Source: Desulfuromonas acetoxidans DSM 684
Lineage (GTDB): Bacteria > Desulfobacterota > Desulfuromonadia > Desulfuromonadales > Desulfuromonadaceae
Reading direction: 5' to 3'
Length of the DNA stretch: 64,000 nucleotides
Assembly: GCF_000167355.1 (NCBI RefSeq)
Contig: NZ_AAEW02000001.1
Location: forward strand, 248,001 to 312,000
Shown here: positions 18,121 to 26,431 of the stretch, in pieces
How positions within the stretch are numbered: the first letter of the stretch is position 1
Layout of the letters: every line of letters begins with the position of its first letter
The notes under the pieces: model-generated
The model's input: only the letters and a program-made list of their open reading frames with translations
The model's database searches: none
What the model was told of the DNA's origin: nothing
Position numbers and translations under genes: made by a program

Positions 18121-19616
18121 GTATGTCATGGACCCATCACCTTCCCGTTCTTCAGGTGATCCTGCCACTGCTGGGTGCGCCGCTGTGCATGCTGACCCGT
18201 TCCAGCCGTCTCAACTGGCTGATTACCGTGGTCATTTCGTGGTCGGCACTTATCATCAGCATACTATTGGCGCGCCAGGTGTGGGTGCACGGCCCCATCA
18301 CCTACAACATGGGTGGCTGGTGTGCACCCTGGGGTATCACCTACCACATCGATGCGCTTAATGCCTTTGTACTGCTGATTGTCACATCCATCGCGGCTCT
18401 GGTCGCTCCCTATGCGCGTAAAAGCGTGCAAAAGGAGGTCGAAGCACATCGTCAGGCGGTGTTTTATGCCTTGCTGCTGCTGTGCCAGGCCGGGCTGCTC
18501 GGCATTGTCATCACCGGCGACGCCTTTAATATGTATGTATTTCTCGAGCTGTCATCGCTCTCATCCTATGCTCTAATCGGCATCGGCAGGAGGCGGCGCG
18601 GACTGACCGCCGCATTTCAATACCTGATCATGGGCACCATCGGGGCAACTTTTATCCTGATCGGCATCGGCCTCTTGTACAATCTGACCGGCACTTTGAA
18701 CATTCTCGACCTGGCTGAACAGCTCAATCGACACAACCTGATCACCACCGGCAATCGCACTCTGATCACGGCTTTCGCCTTTCTCACCGTCGGTTTGAGT
18801 CTCAAGCTGGCCCTGTTCCCGCTGCACCTGTGGCTGCCGAACGCTTACAGCTATGCACCGTCGGTGGTCACGATTTTCCTGGCGGCCACGGCCACCAAAG
18901 TGGCGGTGTACATGCTGCTGCGTTTCTGCTTCACCATCCTCGGTCACGGTGCACTGTTCCAAATGACATTGGGTAAGATCGTCCTGCTGCCGTCGTTGTG
19001 CGCTATTTTCATCGGCTCCATCGTCGCCATCTTCCAGTACGATATTAAGCGAATGCTGGCCTACTCAAGTATTGCCCAGATCGGCTACATGACCCTCGGT
19101 ATCACCATGGCGACACCATTGGGCCTCACAGCCGGTATTGTCCACCTGTTCAACCACGCCCTGATGAAAGGGCTGCTATTCATGACCATGGGCGCGGTGA
19201 TCTATCGGGTTGATTCTGTCTACCTGAGCGACTTTCGCGGACTGGGAAAACGAATGCCGTGGACCATGGCTGCGTTTGTCGTCGGCGGACTCAGCCTGAT
19301 GGGGGTTCCGCTGACTGCCGGTTTTATCAGCAAATGGTACCTGGTGCAATCCGCGCTGGAGTGCGGCTGGTGGCCGGTAGCAGGACTGATTCTCATCGGC
19401 TCGCTACTGGCCGTGATCTACGTGTGGCGGGTCGTGGAAACCGCCTACTTCAATCCCGACCACGAGCTGGAGCAGCGCAGCCATGAAGCGCCGTTATCAC
19501 TACTGATTCCCATGTGGATTTTGGTACTGGCTAATATCTACTTCGGCATCAACAGTGACCTGCCGCTGAGCATGGCGAGCCGGGCCGCCCATCTTCTCCT
19601 GGGGGTAGCGGTATGA
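18117..19616 (+). CDS. mrpD: Mrp antiporter subunit D (NuoN/M-like)
   Basis: A 499-aa protein of about 14 membrane helices, of the proton-conducting transporter family shared with NuoL/M/N. Seen: FVFLELSSLSSYALIGIGR (functional Glu of helix 5), LALFPLHLWLPNAYSYAPS (helix 7-8 region with conserved His), and DIKRMLAYSSIAQIGYM (broken-helix region). It is the most MrpD-like of the three large subunits of this operon. It overlaps mrpC and the next antiporter gene by 4 nt. Confidence 0.93.
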   Translation: MSMSWTHHLPVLQVILPLLGAPLCMLTRSSRLNWLITVVISWSALIISILLARQVWVHGPITYNMGGWCAPWGITYHIDALNAFVLLIVTSIAALVAPYARKSVQKEVEAHRQAVFYALLLLCQAGLLGIVITGDAFNMYVFLELSSLSSYALIGIGRRRRGLTAAFQYLIMGTIGATFILIGIGLLYNLTGTLNILDLAEQLNRHNLITTGNRTLITAFAFLTVGLSLKLALFPLHLWLPNAYSYAPSVVTIFLAATATKVAVYMLLRFCFTILGHGALFQMTLGKIVLLPSLCAIFIGSIVAIFQYDIKRMLAYSSIAQIGYMTLGITMATPLGLTAGIVHLFNHALMKGLLFMTMGAVIYRVDSVYLSDFRGLGKRMPWTMAAFVVGGLSLMGVPLTAGFISKWYLVQSALECGWWPVAGLILIGSLLAVIYVWRVVETAYFNPDHELEQRSHEAPLSLLIPMWILVLANIYFGINSDLPLSMASRAAHLLLGVAV

Positions 19617-21082
19617 CAATAGCCACCCTGATGCAGTTATGCCTGATCATTCCAGCCGCTGGTGCGCTATTTATTGTCCTCAGCCACCGCCTGCGCGACC
19701 TACGCGAAGGGGTAACTCTGTTCAGTGCCGCGGCCCTGTTCGCTGTGGTTTTTCAGCTGTTCCGTCGTCCTGATGCTCTGGATGCCTCACCCGTCATTCT
19801 GGCCACACCGTTGCCGGGTCTGGAACTGGCTCTGGACCTCGAGCCATTGGGTTTGCTGTTTGCCGGTATCGCCAGCCTGTTGTGGATGATCACATCGCTG
19901 TACACCATCGGCTACATGCGTGGCAACCGCGAACAGCAGCAAACCATTCTTTATGCCTGCTTCGCTCTGGCTCTGGCCAGTACCATGGGCATTGCCCTGG
20001 CTGGCAACCTGCTGACGCTATTTGTGTTTTACGAAATGCTTACCCTTTCGACCTACCCACTGGTCACCCACAAACGTGATCACGATGCCTTGACCGGCGG
20101 CCGTTTTTATCTCGGGATTCTGGTCGGCAGCTCCATTGGCCTGCTGCTCCCCGCCATTATCTGGACCTGGCACCTGACCGGGACGACCGCATTTCAATTT
20201 GGCGGCATTCTGCCAACAGACACCTCGAAAACCGTGGTCACAGCCCTGCTGCTGCTTTACGCCTTCGGCATCGGCAAGGCGGCGCTGATGCCCCTGCATC
20301 GCTGGCTACCCGAAGCCATGGTCGCGCCGACACCGGTCAGCGCCCTGCTGCATGCCGTGGCCGTGGTCAAAGCCGGGGTGTTCTGTATTGTCAAGGTAGT
20401 GCTTTACGTGTTTGGCACCGAAATACTCATCGGCAGCGACGGCCTGTTTATCCTCCAGGTGATTGCGGCGTTTACGTTGCTGTGCGCTTCGCTCATTGCC
20501 TTGCAGCAGGACAACTTGAAACGACGCCTGGCTTATTCCACCATCAGCCAGCTGTCCTACATCACGCTGGCTACGGCGATCCTGGCACCACTGTCCATCA
20601 CCGGAGCGGTGGTCCACATTGCCGCCCATGCCGTCGGGAAGATCACCCTGTTTTTTGCTGCCGGTGCCATCTATACAGCGGCCCATAAAACCCGGGTCAG
20701 TGAACTGAATGGCATCGGTAAACGCATGCCATGGACCATGGGCGCGTTTGCCGTCGCCACATTATCAATGATCGGACTGCCACCGGCCGCAGGATTTCTC
20801 TCCAAGTGGTTTATGTTGCAAGGGGCGTTTCAATCCGGCCAGCTCTGGGTTATTGCCGTGTTGCTCCTCAGCACCTTGCTTAACGCTGGATATTTTATCC
20901 CCATTGTCTATGCCGCTTTTTTCAAACCGGAAGACCATGTCCCTGATCATGCCCACGGTGAAGCCCCGCTGAGCATGGTTGTTGCTTTGTCGGCAACCGC
21001 AGGCCTGACTCTGGTGCTGTTTTTCTGGCCGGATCTGATTGTTACCATCGCCTCACGTCTGGGGCAGGGAGGTGTATTATGA
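19613..21082 (+). CDS. Second antiporter-like subunit (MrpD/NuoL family), cassette gene 1
   Basis: A 489-aa proton-conducting transporter family protein with about 14 helices. Seen: YTIGYMRGNREQQQT, the helix-5 Glu in FYEMLTLSTYPLVTH, ALMPLHRWLPEAMVAPTPVSALLHA and NLKRRLAYSTISQLSY. It is clearly closer to the gene at 58496-59989 in the second nuo cluster (which has FYEIVSIFTYPLVMH and GYMRGLDEHAQT) than to mrpD beside it. It overlaps mrpD and the small gene downstream by 4 nt each. I infer that it forms a pumping channel in the complex. Confidence 0.92.
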   Translation: MTIATLMQLCLIIPAAGALFIVLSHRLRDLREGVTLFSAAALFAVVFQLFRRPDALDASPVILATPLPGLELALDLEPLGLLFAGIASLLWMITSLYTIGYMRGNREQQQTILYACFALALASTMGIALAGNLLTLFVFYEMLTLSTYPLVTHKRDHDALTGGRFYLGILVGSSIGLLLPAIIWTWHLTGTTAFQFGGILPTDTSKTVVTALLLLYAFGIGKAALMPLHRWLPEAMVAPTPVSALLHAVAVVKAGVFCIVKVVLYVFGTEILIGSDGLFILQVIAAFTLLCASLIALQQDNLKRRLAYSTISQLSYITLATAILAPLSITGAVVHIAAHAVGKITLFFAAGAIYTAAHKTRVSELNGIGKRMPWTMGAFAVATLSMIGLPPAAGFLSKWFMLQGAFQSGQLWVIAVLLLSTLLNAGYFIPIVYAAFFKPEDHVPDHAHGEAPLSMVVALSATAGLTLVLFFWPDLIVTIASRLGQGGVL

Positions 21083-21282
21083 AACGGATCATGACGCCTT
21101 TGCTGCTCACCGCTCTCGCCATTGTTGTGGTGATCGACCCGTGGCTCCATCATCATACGCCGTTGTCAACTCAGCCTGTCGGCCTGTTTGTCCTGATCAG
21201 CCTTGGTGGCTGTCTGCTGTGTGTTGCCATTGCTTTGGTTCTGGCTCCACTGCTTTCACGTCGGGAGGATTATTATGACTGA
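21079..21282 (+). CDS. Two-helix small membrane protein, cassette gene 2 (67 aa)
   Basis: No named family. The 67-aa product has two predicted membrane helices (about 5-20 and 33-57) joined by a short loop with HHH, and ends in SRREDYYD. It resembles the 82-aa protein at 58251-58499: both have an Asp after helix 1 (VIDPW and VFDFF), a His-rich loop, VG at the start of helix 2, an L-x-GC inside it, and an R-x2-D-(Y/H)-YD ending. Both lie between two large antiporter-like genes. Overlaps of 4 and 8 nt with its neighbours show it is translated with them. A linker or assembly role is inference. Confidence 0.82.
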   Translation: MKRIMTPLLLTALAIVVVIDPWLHHHTPLSTQPVGLFVLISLGGCLLCVAIALVLAPLLSRREDYYD

Positions 21283-23008
21283 TCTGCTCCTGCCCCCCGG
21301 CGTGTTGCTGCTGTGTGTTGTTCCGGCGCTGGCCTTGTTACCACGAATCCTGTGCCGCTGGATTCTCGCATTAAGTCCACCGCTGGTACTGCTTTATCTG
21401 TGGATGTTGCCCGAAAACGCTGCGTTGTCCGTCCATCTGGCCGGATTTGACCTGCACCTGGTGCAGCTCAGCGCTATGGGCCGCCTGTTTGCCAGTGCGT
21501 TTCTGCTCGCGACCTGGGCTGGGAGTCTGTTTGCATTTCCGGCCCAGCGCCGCGAGTGGTGTGCCGCCTATCTCTACGCCGGCAGTGCGGTGGCCATCAG
21601 CCACTGCGGTGATTGGATCAGTCTGTTTTTGTTCTGGGAAGTGATGGCCGTTGCTTCAACGGTTCTGGTGTGGACGGGTGGGTTCAAACAGAGCGCGGCT
21701 TCCGGTATGCGCTATCTGCTGGTTCATTTGACCGGAGGCGTTCTGCTGATGAGCGGAATTGCAGCCCACCTGCTGGCACAGGACTCTACCCTGATAACAC
21801 CTCTGACCGATGGCACCGTTGGATCGGTGCTGATACTCGCCGGTTTCCTCGTCAATGCCGGAGCCCCGCCACTGTCGTTCTGGGTGGCTGATGCCTATCC
21901 GCAGTCGAGTCCCAGCGCCATGGTGTTTTTGTCGGCACTGACGACCAAGACAGCGGTCTTTGTGCTGGCCAGTTGCTTCGCCGGGTGGTCGATATTAATC
22001 CCCATTGGTGGCTACATGGCTATTTACGGCATCATCTATGCCTTACGTGAAAACGATGTCCGACGTATCCTTGCCTACAGCATCGTCAACCAGGTTGGTT
22101 TTATGGTGGTGGCCATTGGCATTGGCGGCGAAACTGCCATCAACGGTGTCACTCTCCATGCTCTGGCCCACATTTTTTACAAAACAGTTCTGGTTATTGC
22201 GGCGGGTGTCATATTACGGGAGACCGGTGCACGCCATGCCACTCAACTGGGTGGACTGGCGCGCCGCTATCCGCTGGTGACGGCTTGTACCCTGATCGGC
22301 GCTGCCGCAAGCATGGGCGTGCCGCTCACCTCCAGCTTCATCAGCAAGGGGGTGATTCTCCAGGCCGCCGTGGAACACCACGTACTGTGGATATGGGTGC
22401 TATTGCTCGCTTGTTCAGCTGCAGTGGCCTTTAATGCCGGTATCCGTTTCCCCTGGCTGGTTTTTTTCCGTACACAACAGAAGCCTTTGCCGGAAAAACC
22501 GCTACAGCTTTGCCCTTCCTCTTTATCGGCGATTCTGCTGCCAACGCTGCTGTGTCTGGCGATCGGCATGTTCCCCCAAAAGCTTTTCGCCTTGCTGCCG
22601 TTTTCAGCGGTCTATCACCCCTATACCGTTCTCCACATGGCCGAGCAATTTCAGATTCTGGTGCCGGCCATCGCTCTGTTCTGGTGGTTACGACCGTTAA
22701 TGGTTCCACGACCGTTGACCCAGCTCGATCTCGACTGGCTTTTGCGACGCTTGTTGTTTTTTGCCTGGGAGGAGGGCGTTCTGCGGTTGCTCTATCTCAG
22801 TGTTAATGTACGAGATGTGTTGCTGACATCGTCGGTGCGTGGTTTCAAGTTTCTGTTCCGCCACTACGGCCCTCGCGGCATCCTGGCTCGCTCCTGGCCG
22901 ACCGGCAGCATCGCCCTGTGGGTTGCGCTGATTCTCGCCAGCTATGTGGTTCTGTACAGCCTGCAAAGTCGCTCATTGTGGCAATTCATCCACTCAAGCT
23001 TCAGTTGA
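21275..23008 (+). CDS. Third antiporter-like subunit with C-terminal extension, cassette gene 3
   Basis: A 577-aa proton-conducting transporter family protein. Seen: the helix-5 Glu in FWEVMAVASTVLVW, NAGAPPLSFWVADAYPQSS, TTKTAVFVLASCFAG and NDVRRILAYSIVNQVGFM, followed after residue about 430 by a long extension ending in another membrane helix, like the lateral arm of NuoL. Its closest counterpart here is the 588-aa protein of nuo cluster 2. The usual His of the PPxHxWLPDAYP segment is replaced (PPLSFWVADAYP), so this subunit may conduct differently. Start at 21275: GGAGG lies 6 nt upstream. It is the last gene of the Mrp operon. Confidence 0.92.
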   Translation: MTDLLLPPGVLLLCVVPALALLPRILCRWILALSPPLVLLYLWMLPENAALSVHLAGFDLHLVQLSAMGRLFASAFLLATWAGSLFAFPAQRREWCAAYLYAGSAVAISHCGDWISLFLFWEVMAVASTVLVWTGGFKQSAASGMRYLLVHLTGGVLLMSGIAAHLLAQDSTLITPLTDGTVGSVLILAGFLVNAGAPPLSFWVADAYPQSSPSAMVFLSALTTKTAVFVLASCFAGWSILIPIGGYMAIYGIIYALRENDVRRILAYSIVNQVGFMVVAIGIGGETAINGVTLHALAHIFYKTVLVIAAGVILRETGARHATQLGGLARRYPLVTACTLIGAAASMGVPLTSSFISKGVILQAAVEHHVLWIWVLLLACSAAVAFNAGIRFPWLVFFRTQQKPLPEKPLQLCPSSLSAILLPTLLCLAIGMFPQKLFALLPFSAVYHPYTVLHMAEQFQILVPAIALFWWLRPLMVPRPLTQLDLDWLLRRLLFFAWEEGVLRLLYLSVNVRDVLLTSSVRGFKFLFRHYGPRGILARSWPTGSIALWVALILASYVVLYSLQSRSLWQFIHSSFS

Positions 23009-23030
23009 TTTTTTATCCGCGCGCATAAAA

Positions 23031-23061
23031 AAGGGCAGGCTGCTTAAAGCAACCTGCCCTT
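23031..23061. terminator. Terminator between the Mrp operon and the nitroreductase
   Basis: A 9-bp stem AAGGGCAGG/CCTGCCCTT, extended by AGCA/TGCT pairing in the loop. On the minus strand it is followed by TTTTTTATG, so it is strong for the nitroreductase; on the plus strand it lacks a T-run and would act weakly. Confidence 0.8.
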
Positions 23062-23085
23062 GAATGTTGTCGCAATCGCCAACGA

Positions 23086-23691
23086 TCAGTATTTGAGAAT
23101 AATACTGTCCAGGCTCCGCTTAGGCAGATGGTAATTGCCCTGGTCATCGTGCCAGCCATAGGCATCGGCCCCAGGCTCCTGATGTTCGAGAACAATCTCC
23201 TCGCCCGGCTTACCGATGGCAATAACCAGCAGAATCTCATAACGGGTCGGCAAATCGAGCGCTTCACGCAACTTACGCCGCTGGACCTTGGCAGCAATGC
23301 ACCCGCCCAACCCTTTATTCGTGTCGCCAAGCAAGATCGACTGAGCGGCAATGCCCTGATCGGCAACATAACTGCTGCACACGGTTTTATCACCAAGTAC
23401 GATGATATAGCCAGTCGGCTTGACCCCTTTGATCGGGCCGCCCCAACCACGCAGGTACCCCTGCCAGGACAACGTTTCGAAAATCTTTTCATTGCGCTCT
23501 TCTTCACAGGCGATCAGATAGCGCAACGGCTGAAGATTCAAGTTGCTGGTTGATGGTGCCAGACGGGCGTAATCCACCAGCTCGCGCAACATCTCTTCGG
23601 TGACTTTCTCTGACTCGACAAAATAGTGATAGTTTCGTGTCTTTTCGATCAACCCTCTGAAATCACAGTTGTTCAAAGTGCAATCGCTCAT
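23086..23691 (-). CDS. Nitroreductase-family protein
   Basis: A 201-aa FMN-dependent nitroreductase-fold protein. Seen: an N-terminal FRGLIEKTRNYHYF, LARLAPSTSNLN-like flavin-binding segment (YARLAPSTSNLNLQPLRY, about 40-57), DQGIAAQSILL and GLGGCIAAKVQRRKLREAL. The family reduces nitro compounds, quinones or flavins with NAD(P)H; the substrate is unknown. I place the start at 23691 (MSDCTLNN) with AAAGGA 7 nt upstream rather than the longer reading from 23811. It stands alone with its own terminator and about 650 nt of non-coding DNA upstream. Confidence 0.88.
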   Translation of the reverse strand: MSDCTLNNCDFRGLIEKTRNYHYFVESEKVTEEMLRELVDYARLAPSTSNLNLQPLRYLIACEEERNEKIFETLSWQGYLRGWGGPIKGVKPTGYIIVLGDKTVCSSYVADQGIAAQSILLGDTNKGLGGCIAAKVQRRKLREALDLPTRYEILLVIAIGKPGEEIVLEHQEPGADAYGWHDDQGNYHLPKRSLDSIILKY

Positions 23692-24024
23692 AATGTGTTC
23701 CTTTTCTGCCAGCGTGAACCGTCTCCTTCCCCCACATGGATGGAAAACGATTCGACCCATACCAAACCACGATACGAGATATTTTTTCTTTGGTGATTCT
23801 TTCGCTGGCAACCTGAATCCAGCCCAAATAAAACACCTCGTTCTAATTACCCACGTAAATAAAATACCGTTTGTTTTTTATTGTTGCAAGTCTTTTTTCC
23901 ACATTTCGCATTGCTTTACCGTTAATCTCATAGCCGTCCCTCATCATCATCCATTGCATATTCTGAAAATATGAGCCCAATTAACCCTTTAAATACAGCA
24001 TACTACCTACAGAAAGACAACTGG

Positions 24025-24035
24025 ATACCGTATAC
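24025..24035. promoter_or_regulatory. ATACCGTATAC operator-like palindrome
   Basis: The 9-bp palindrome ATACCGTAT, with GTATAC overlapping it, is the same motif as upstream of nuoA (36841) and nqrA (44853). It lies 334 nt upstream of the nitroreductase start. Confidence 0.4.
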
Positions 24036-24185
24036 GTTTTCAGGATGCTAGTACGTGTCTTTCTTAATAGATTAAAGCGGACTTTTTGAATGTCAATGGC
24101 GGGAGGCAATTTACTGAGAAAGGAACATTTGTCTTTCAGAGCCTTTATAACAGTGTTTACAGCTCTTGTTTAGACATCACACTAA

Positions 24186-24330
24186 CAGGCAGTTGAAAAA
24201 CAGCCTGCGGAGCCCATGGACGGGCGACCAACATCAAGGACTCTTTTTCAGGTCCTTGATGTTGGTCGAAAGATGGAAATCGCATTTTCGGCATGCGCCG
24301 TTAAAAAGCCCCCCGAATAGGACTTTTTCT
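24186..24330. repeat. Palindromic repeat-like element with 17-bp stem
   Basis: A perfect 17-bp inverted repeat (24225-24241 with 24252-24268, CGACCAACATCAAGGAC arm, 10-nt loop) follows a smaller dyad CAGGC/GCCTG around GTTGAAAAACA. The segment ends in GGACTTTTTC. Such GTTGAAAAA/CTTTTTC-bounded pieces look like interspersed repeats I associate with this group; only one copy is in this window. It could also terminate transcription arriving from rsmE's direction reversed, but no clean T-run follows. Confidence 0.55.
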
Positions 24331-24338
24331 ACACCCAG

Positions 24339-25052
24339 CTAAAACGGACTTAGCCGAGCCACAGCACTGGTCATAGCAGCTTCAACTTTAAGGATACGCG
24401 AGCCCAACACAAGTGGGACCATCCCCTGATCCAGCAGCAGGTTAACTTCATAGGGAATAAAGCCACCTTCAGGACCAATCGCCAGCACATACCTGTCTGA
24501 GACAGGCGCTGTGTGCGGCGCTTCGACATGAGGATGGGCGACAACACCTTGCTTTCCCACCAGTTGCCCAGGCAGGACATCTTCAGCATAGGGTTTAAAC
24601 AATGGATAACAATCCACCTGCGGAAGTACCGTATCACAGCACTGCTCCAGCCCTTCAACCAGAAACTCGCGAATTCTCTCCGACACAAGCAACGGAGTCT
24701 GCCAAAAGCTCTTTTCTACCCGCCAGGAGTTAATCAGTGTAATTCGCTTAATCCCTAATGTGGTCGCCGTGATCAGCGTTCGTTTCAAGACTTTTGGCCG
24801 TGGCAGCGCCAAGACCAGCTCGACACAACTGGGCGAAGGAGCGGGCTGGTCACAGCACACCTTCATCACCAGCTTTTGGTCGGTTAATTCAGTAATGGTG
24901 CCGGTACCAAGCTGCCCGTTCAATTGCCCGACCCGCAACCGGTCACCAACAGATGCCCGGTGAACCTGATCAACATGACAACGACGGCGCCCTGTCAGGC
25001 AAACCATATCGGGCTTGAAATAATCATCTTCAAACAACAGAATCAGGTTCAT
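24339..25052 (-). CDS. rsmE: 16S rRNA m3U1498 methyltransferase
   Basis: A 237-aa SPOUT methyltransferase that methylates U1498 of 16S rRNA with SAM. Seen: an N-terminal PUA-like RNA-binding domain (about 1-70, with HVDQVHRASVGDRLRVG), then the knotted SAM-binding motifs AIGPEGGF (about 194-201) and LGSRILKVEAAMTSAVA at the C-terminus. Length is standard. Its ATG overlaps the stop of the ubiD gene (TAATG), so the two are translationally coupled although functionally unrelated. Confidence 0.95.
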   Translation of the reverse strand: MNLILLFEDDYFKPDMVCLTGRRRCHVDQVHRASVGDRLRVGQLNGQLGTGTITELTDQKLVMKVCCDQPAPSPSCVELVLALPRPKVLKRTLITATTLGIKRITLINSWRVEKSFWQTPLLVSERIREFLVEGLEQCCDTVLPQVDCYPLFKPYAEDVLPGQLVGKQGVVAHPHVEAPHTAPVSDRYVLAIGPEGGFIPYEVNLLLDQGMVPLVLGSRILKVEAAMTSAVARLSPF

Positions 25053-26389
25053 TACAGTCCTCTATGCATATCGAGATTCCATCGCTTCAAACGCTGCTCA
25101 ACCCGACGCCGAACCTGGCTGTCCGATTCGAGCCTCTGCCGACTGCCGATCTGTGTTGCATCAACAACGAGCGTCTCTTTATGATAATAAACCACTTCTC
25201 TCCAAGGCACGTTGAAGCACTGCCATACAATCTGCTCAGGACAGCTCAAATCGGCGCTCTGATCCACCAGAACTACCATGGATGCACCCTTCATCAATTG
25301 ATGGCCAAATAGGACGTCTCGGCCATTCTCGTTGCAATAATCTTTTATCTGAACAATCAGCGCATTGTGATATTCCGCTGTCTCAATCCATTTCACATCC
25401 GTCACCCATTCAAAGTCACGGGTCATCCGCCACTTGACATAGGGAAGCCGCGCACGTGCCAGGCAATAACTCTCAGCCGGAGGAGGACCAACCACGGTCA
25501 CCGGACAGATCGCATCTTCACGCCCCCATATCTGGTCAACCGTCATAACCGGACACAAGACTGGCGTGGTGTAGGTCCCGCGGAAATTTCCATGAGGCCC
25601 ATCCATTTTTGGATCATCGCGACCAACAACCCCCTCCAGCACCACCTCACAGTGGCTGGGCATCGGCAATCCATGCTCAGGACTGGCACAACAGGAGATC
25701 GCTTCGCCCTGCATCCAACCAGCAAAACCGATGGGATCGACATCTGTGTCAAGAGGCAACAACGCACTCAACAGCACTGCGGGGTCAATACCCATAACCA
25801 CGACCATCGGCATCTCCTGTCCCGCCTGTTGATAGTCCCGATAAATCTGTTGAGTTCGCGACCCTGGAAGACAATGCACAGTTAATTGCCGTGGCCCCTG
25901 AAACTGTAGACGATACACTCCGCAGTGAATTGTCCCTTCCAATGCGCGAACAATGGCAACCGACAACGAAAGGTACGGACCTGCATCACCCGGCCAATAG
26001 CGCAACAAGGGCAGATCGTAGAGTGTCTCAACCTTTTTGAGATCAGAACACAACTGATCCTGCAGCAGGTACGCATAGTCGGATTGTGTGTTGAGCCATG
26101 CCGCCAGAGACAACGTGCCGGGAACAGCATCGGGGATAGCCGCCAACGCGTCGCAAAAACCATCCCGTGCCCCAGAAAAAACATCGTCTGATCCGCATGG
26201 AAAGAACAGGTTGGCGACAACAGAAAACCTTGAGCTGTCCAATTTCTGCAAGTGAATGGCAAAGGGGAAGGATTGGTGACTGAGCTGTCGGACAATTTCC
26301 GCAGCTTCAAGGTGACAATCTACCTGTTGATCAATGGTGTGCAGTTGATGGCGGCTTTTAAGCCAGGCAAGGTGTTGTCGAAAGTTCAT
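25052..26389 (-). CDS. UbiD-family prFMN-dependent decarboxylase
   Basis: A 445-aa UbiD-fold enzyme that uses prenyl-FMN to decarboxylate aromatic or alpha,beta-unsaturated acids. Seen: the family core KMDGPHGNFRGTYTT with the E-x-D/E region before it (EVVLEGVVGRDDPKMDGP), VGPPPAES, and the EYHNALIVQIKDY segment. With ubiX in the mqn operon and no other UbiD seen, a role in decarboxylating the prenylated naphthoate of menaquinone synthesis (MqnL role) is likely but not proven. The start lies 8 nt beyond the nuo terminator stem, so the only Shine-Dalgarno-like GGGG is inside that hairpin. Confidence 0.88.
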   Translation of the reverse strand: MNFRQHLAWLKSRHQLHTIDQQVDCHLEAAEIVRQLSHQSFPFAIHLQKLDSSRFSVVANLFFPCGSDDVFSGARDGFCDALAAIPDAVPGTLSLAAWLNTQSDYAYLLQDQLCSDLKKVETLYDLPLLRYWPGDAGPYLSLSVAIVRALEGTIHCGVYRLQFQGPRQLTVHCLPGSRTQQIYRDYQQAGQEMPMVVVMGIDPAVLLSALLPLDTDVDPIGFAGWMQGEAISCCASPEHGLPMPSHCEVVLEGVVGRDDPKMDGPHGNFRGTYTTPVLCPVMTVDQIWGREDAICPVTVVGPPPAESYCLARARLPYVKWRMTRDFEWVTDVKWIETAEYHNALIVQIKDYCNENGRDVLFGHQLMKGASMVVLVDQSADLSCPEQIVWQCFNVPWREVVYYHKETLVVDATQIGSRQRLESDSQVRRRVEQRLKRWNLDMHRGL

Positions 26390-26417
26390 AAAAAAAACCC
26401 CGGTTAAAGAACCGGGG
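26390..26417 (-). terminator. Terminator of the first nuo operon
   Basis: A CCCCGGTT/AACCGGGG stem with a 4-nt loop is followed on the minus strand by eight Ts (26390-26397), immediately before the ATG of the UbiD gene at 26389. On the plus strand the hairpin is followed by CTTTTTG, so it may work both ways. Confidence 0.88.
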
Positions 26418-26431
26418 CTTTTTGTTCATCA

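Larger units (their letters stand above)
23692..24338. other. 647-bp intergenic region upstream of the nitroreductase
   Basis: No credible gene is seen. It contains a GTATAC/ATACCGTAT palindrome at 24025-24035 like those upstream of nuo and nqr, and at about 24186-24330 a repeat-like segment with strong dyads. The base composition is AT-rich in 23820-24110 and changes to GC-rich afterwards. Confidence 0.6.
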
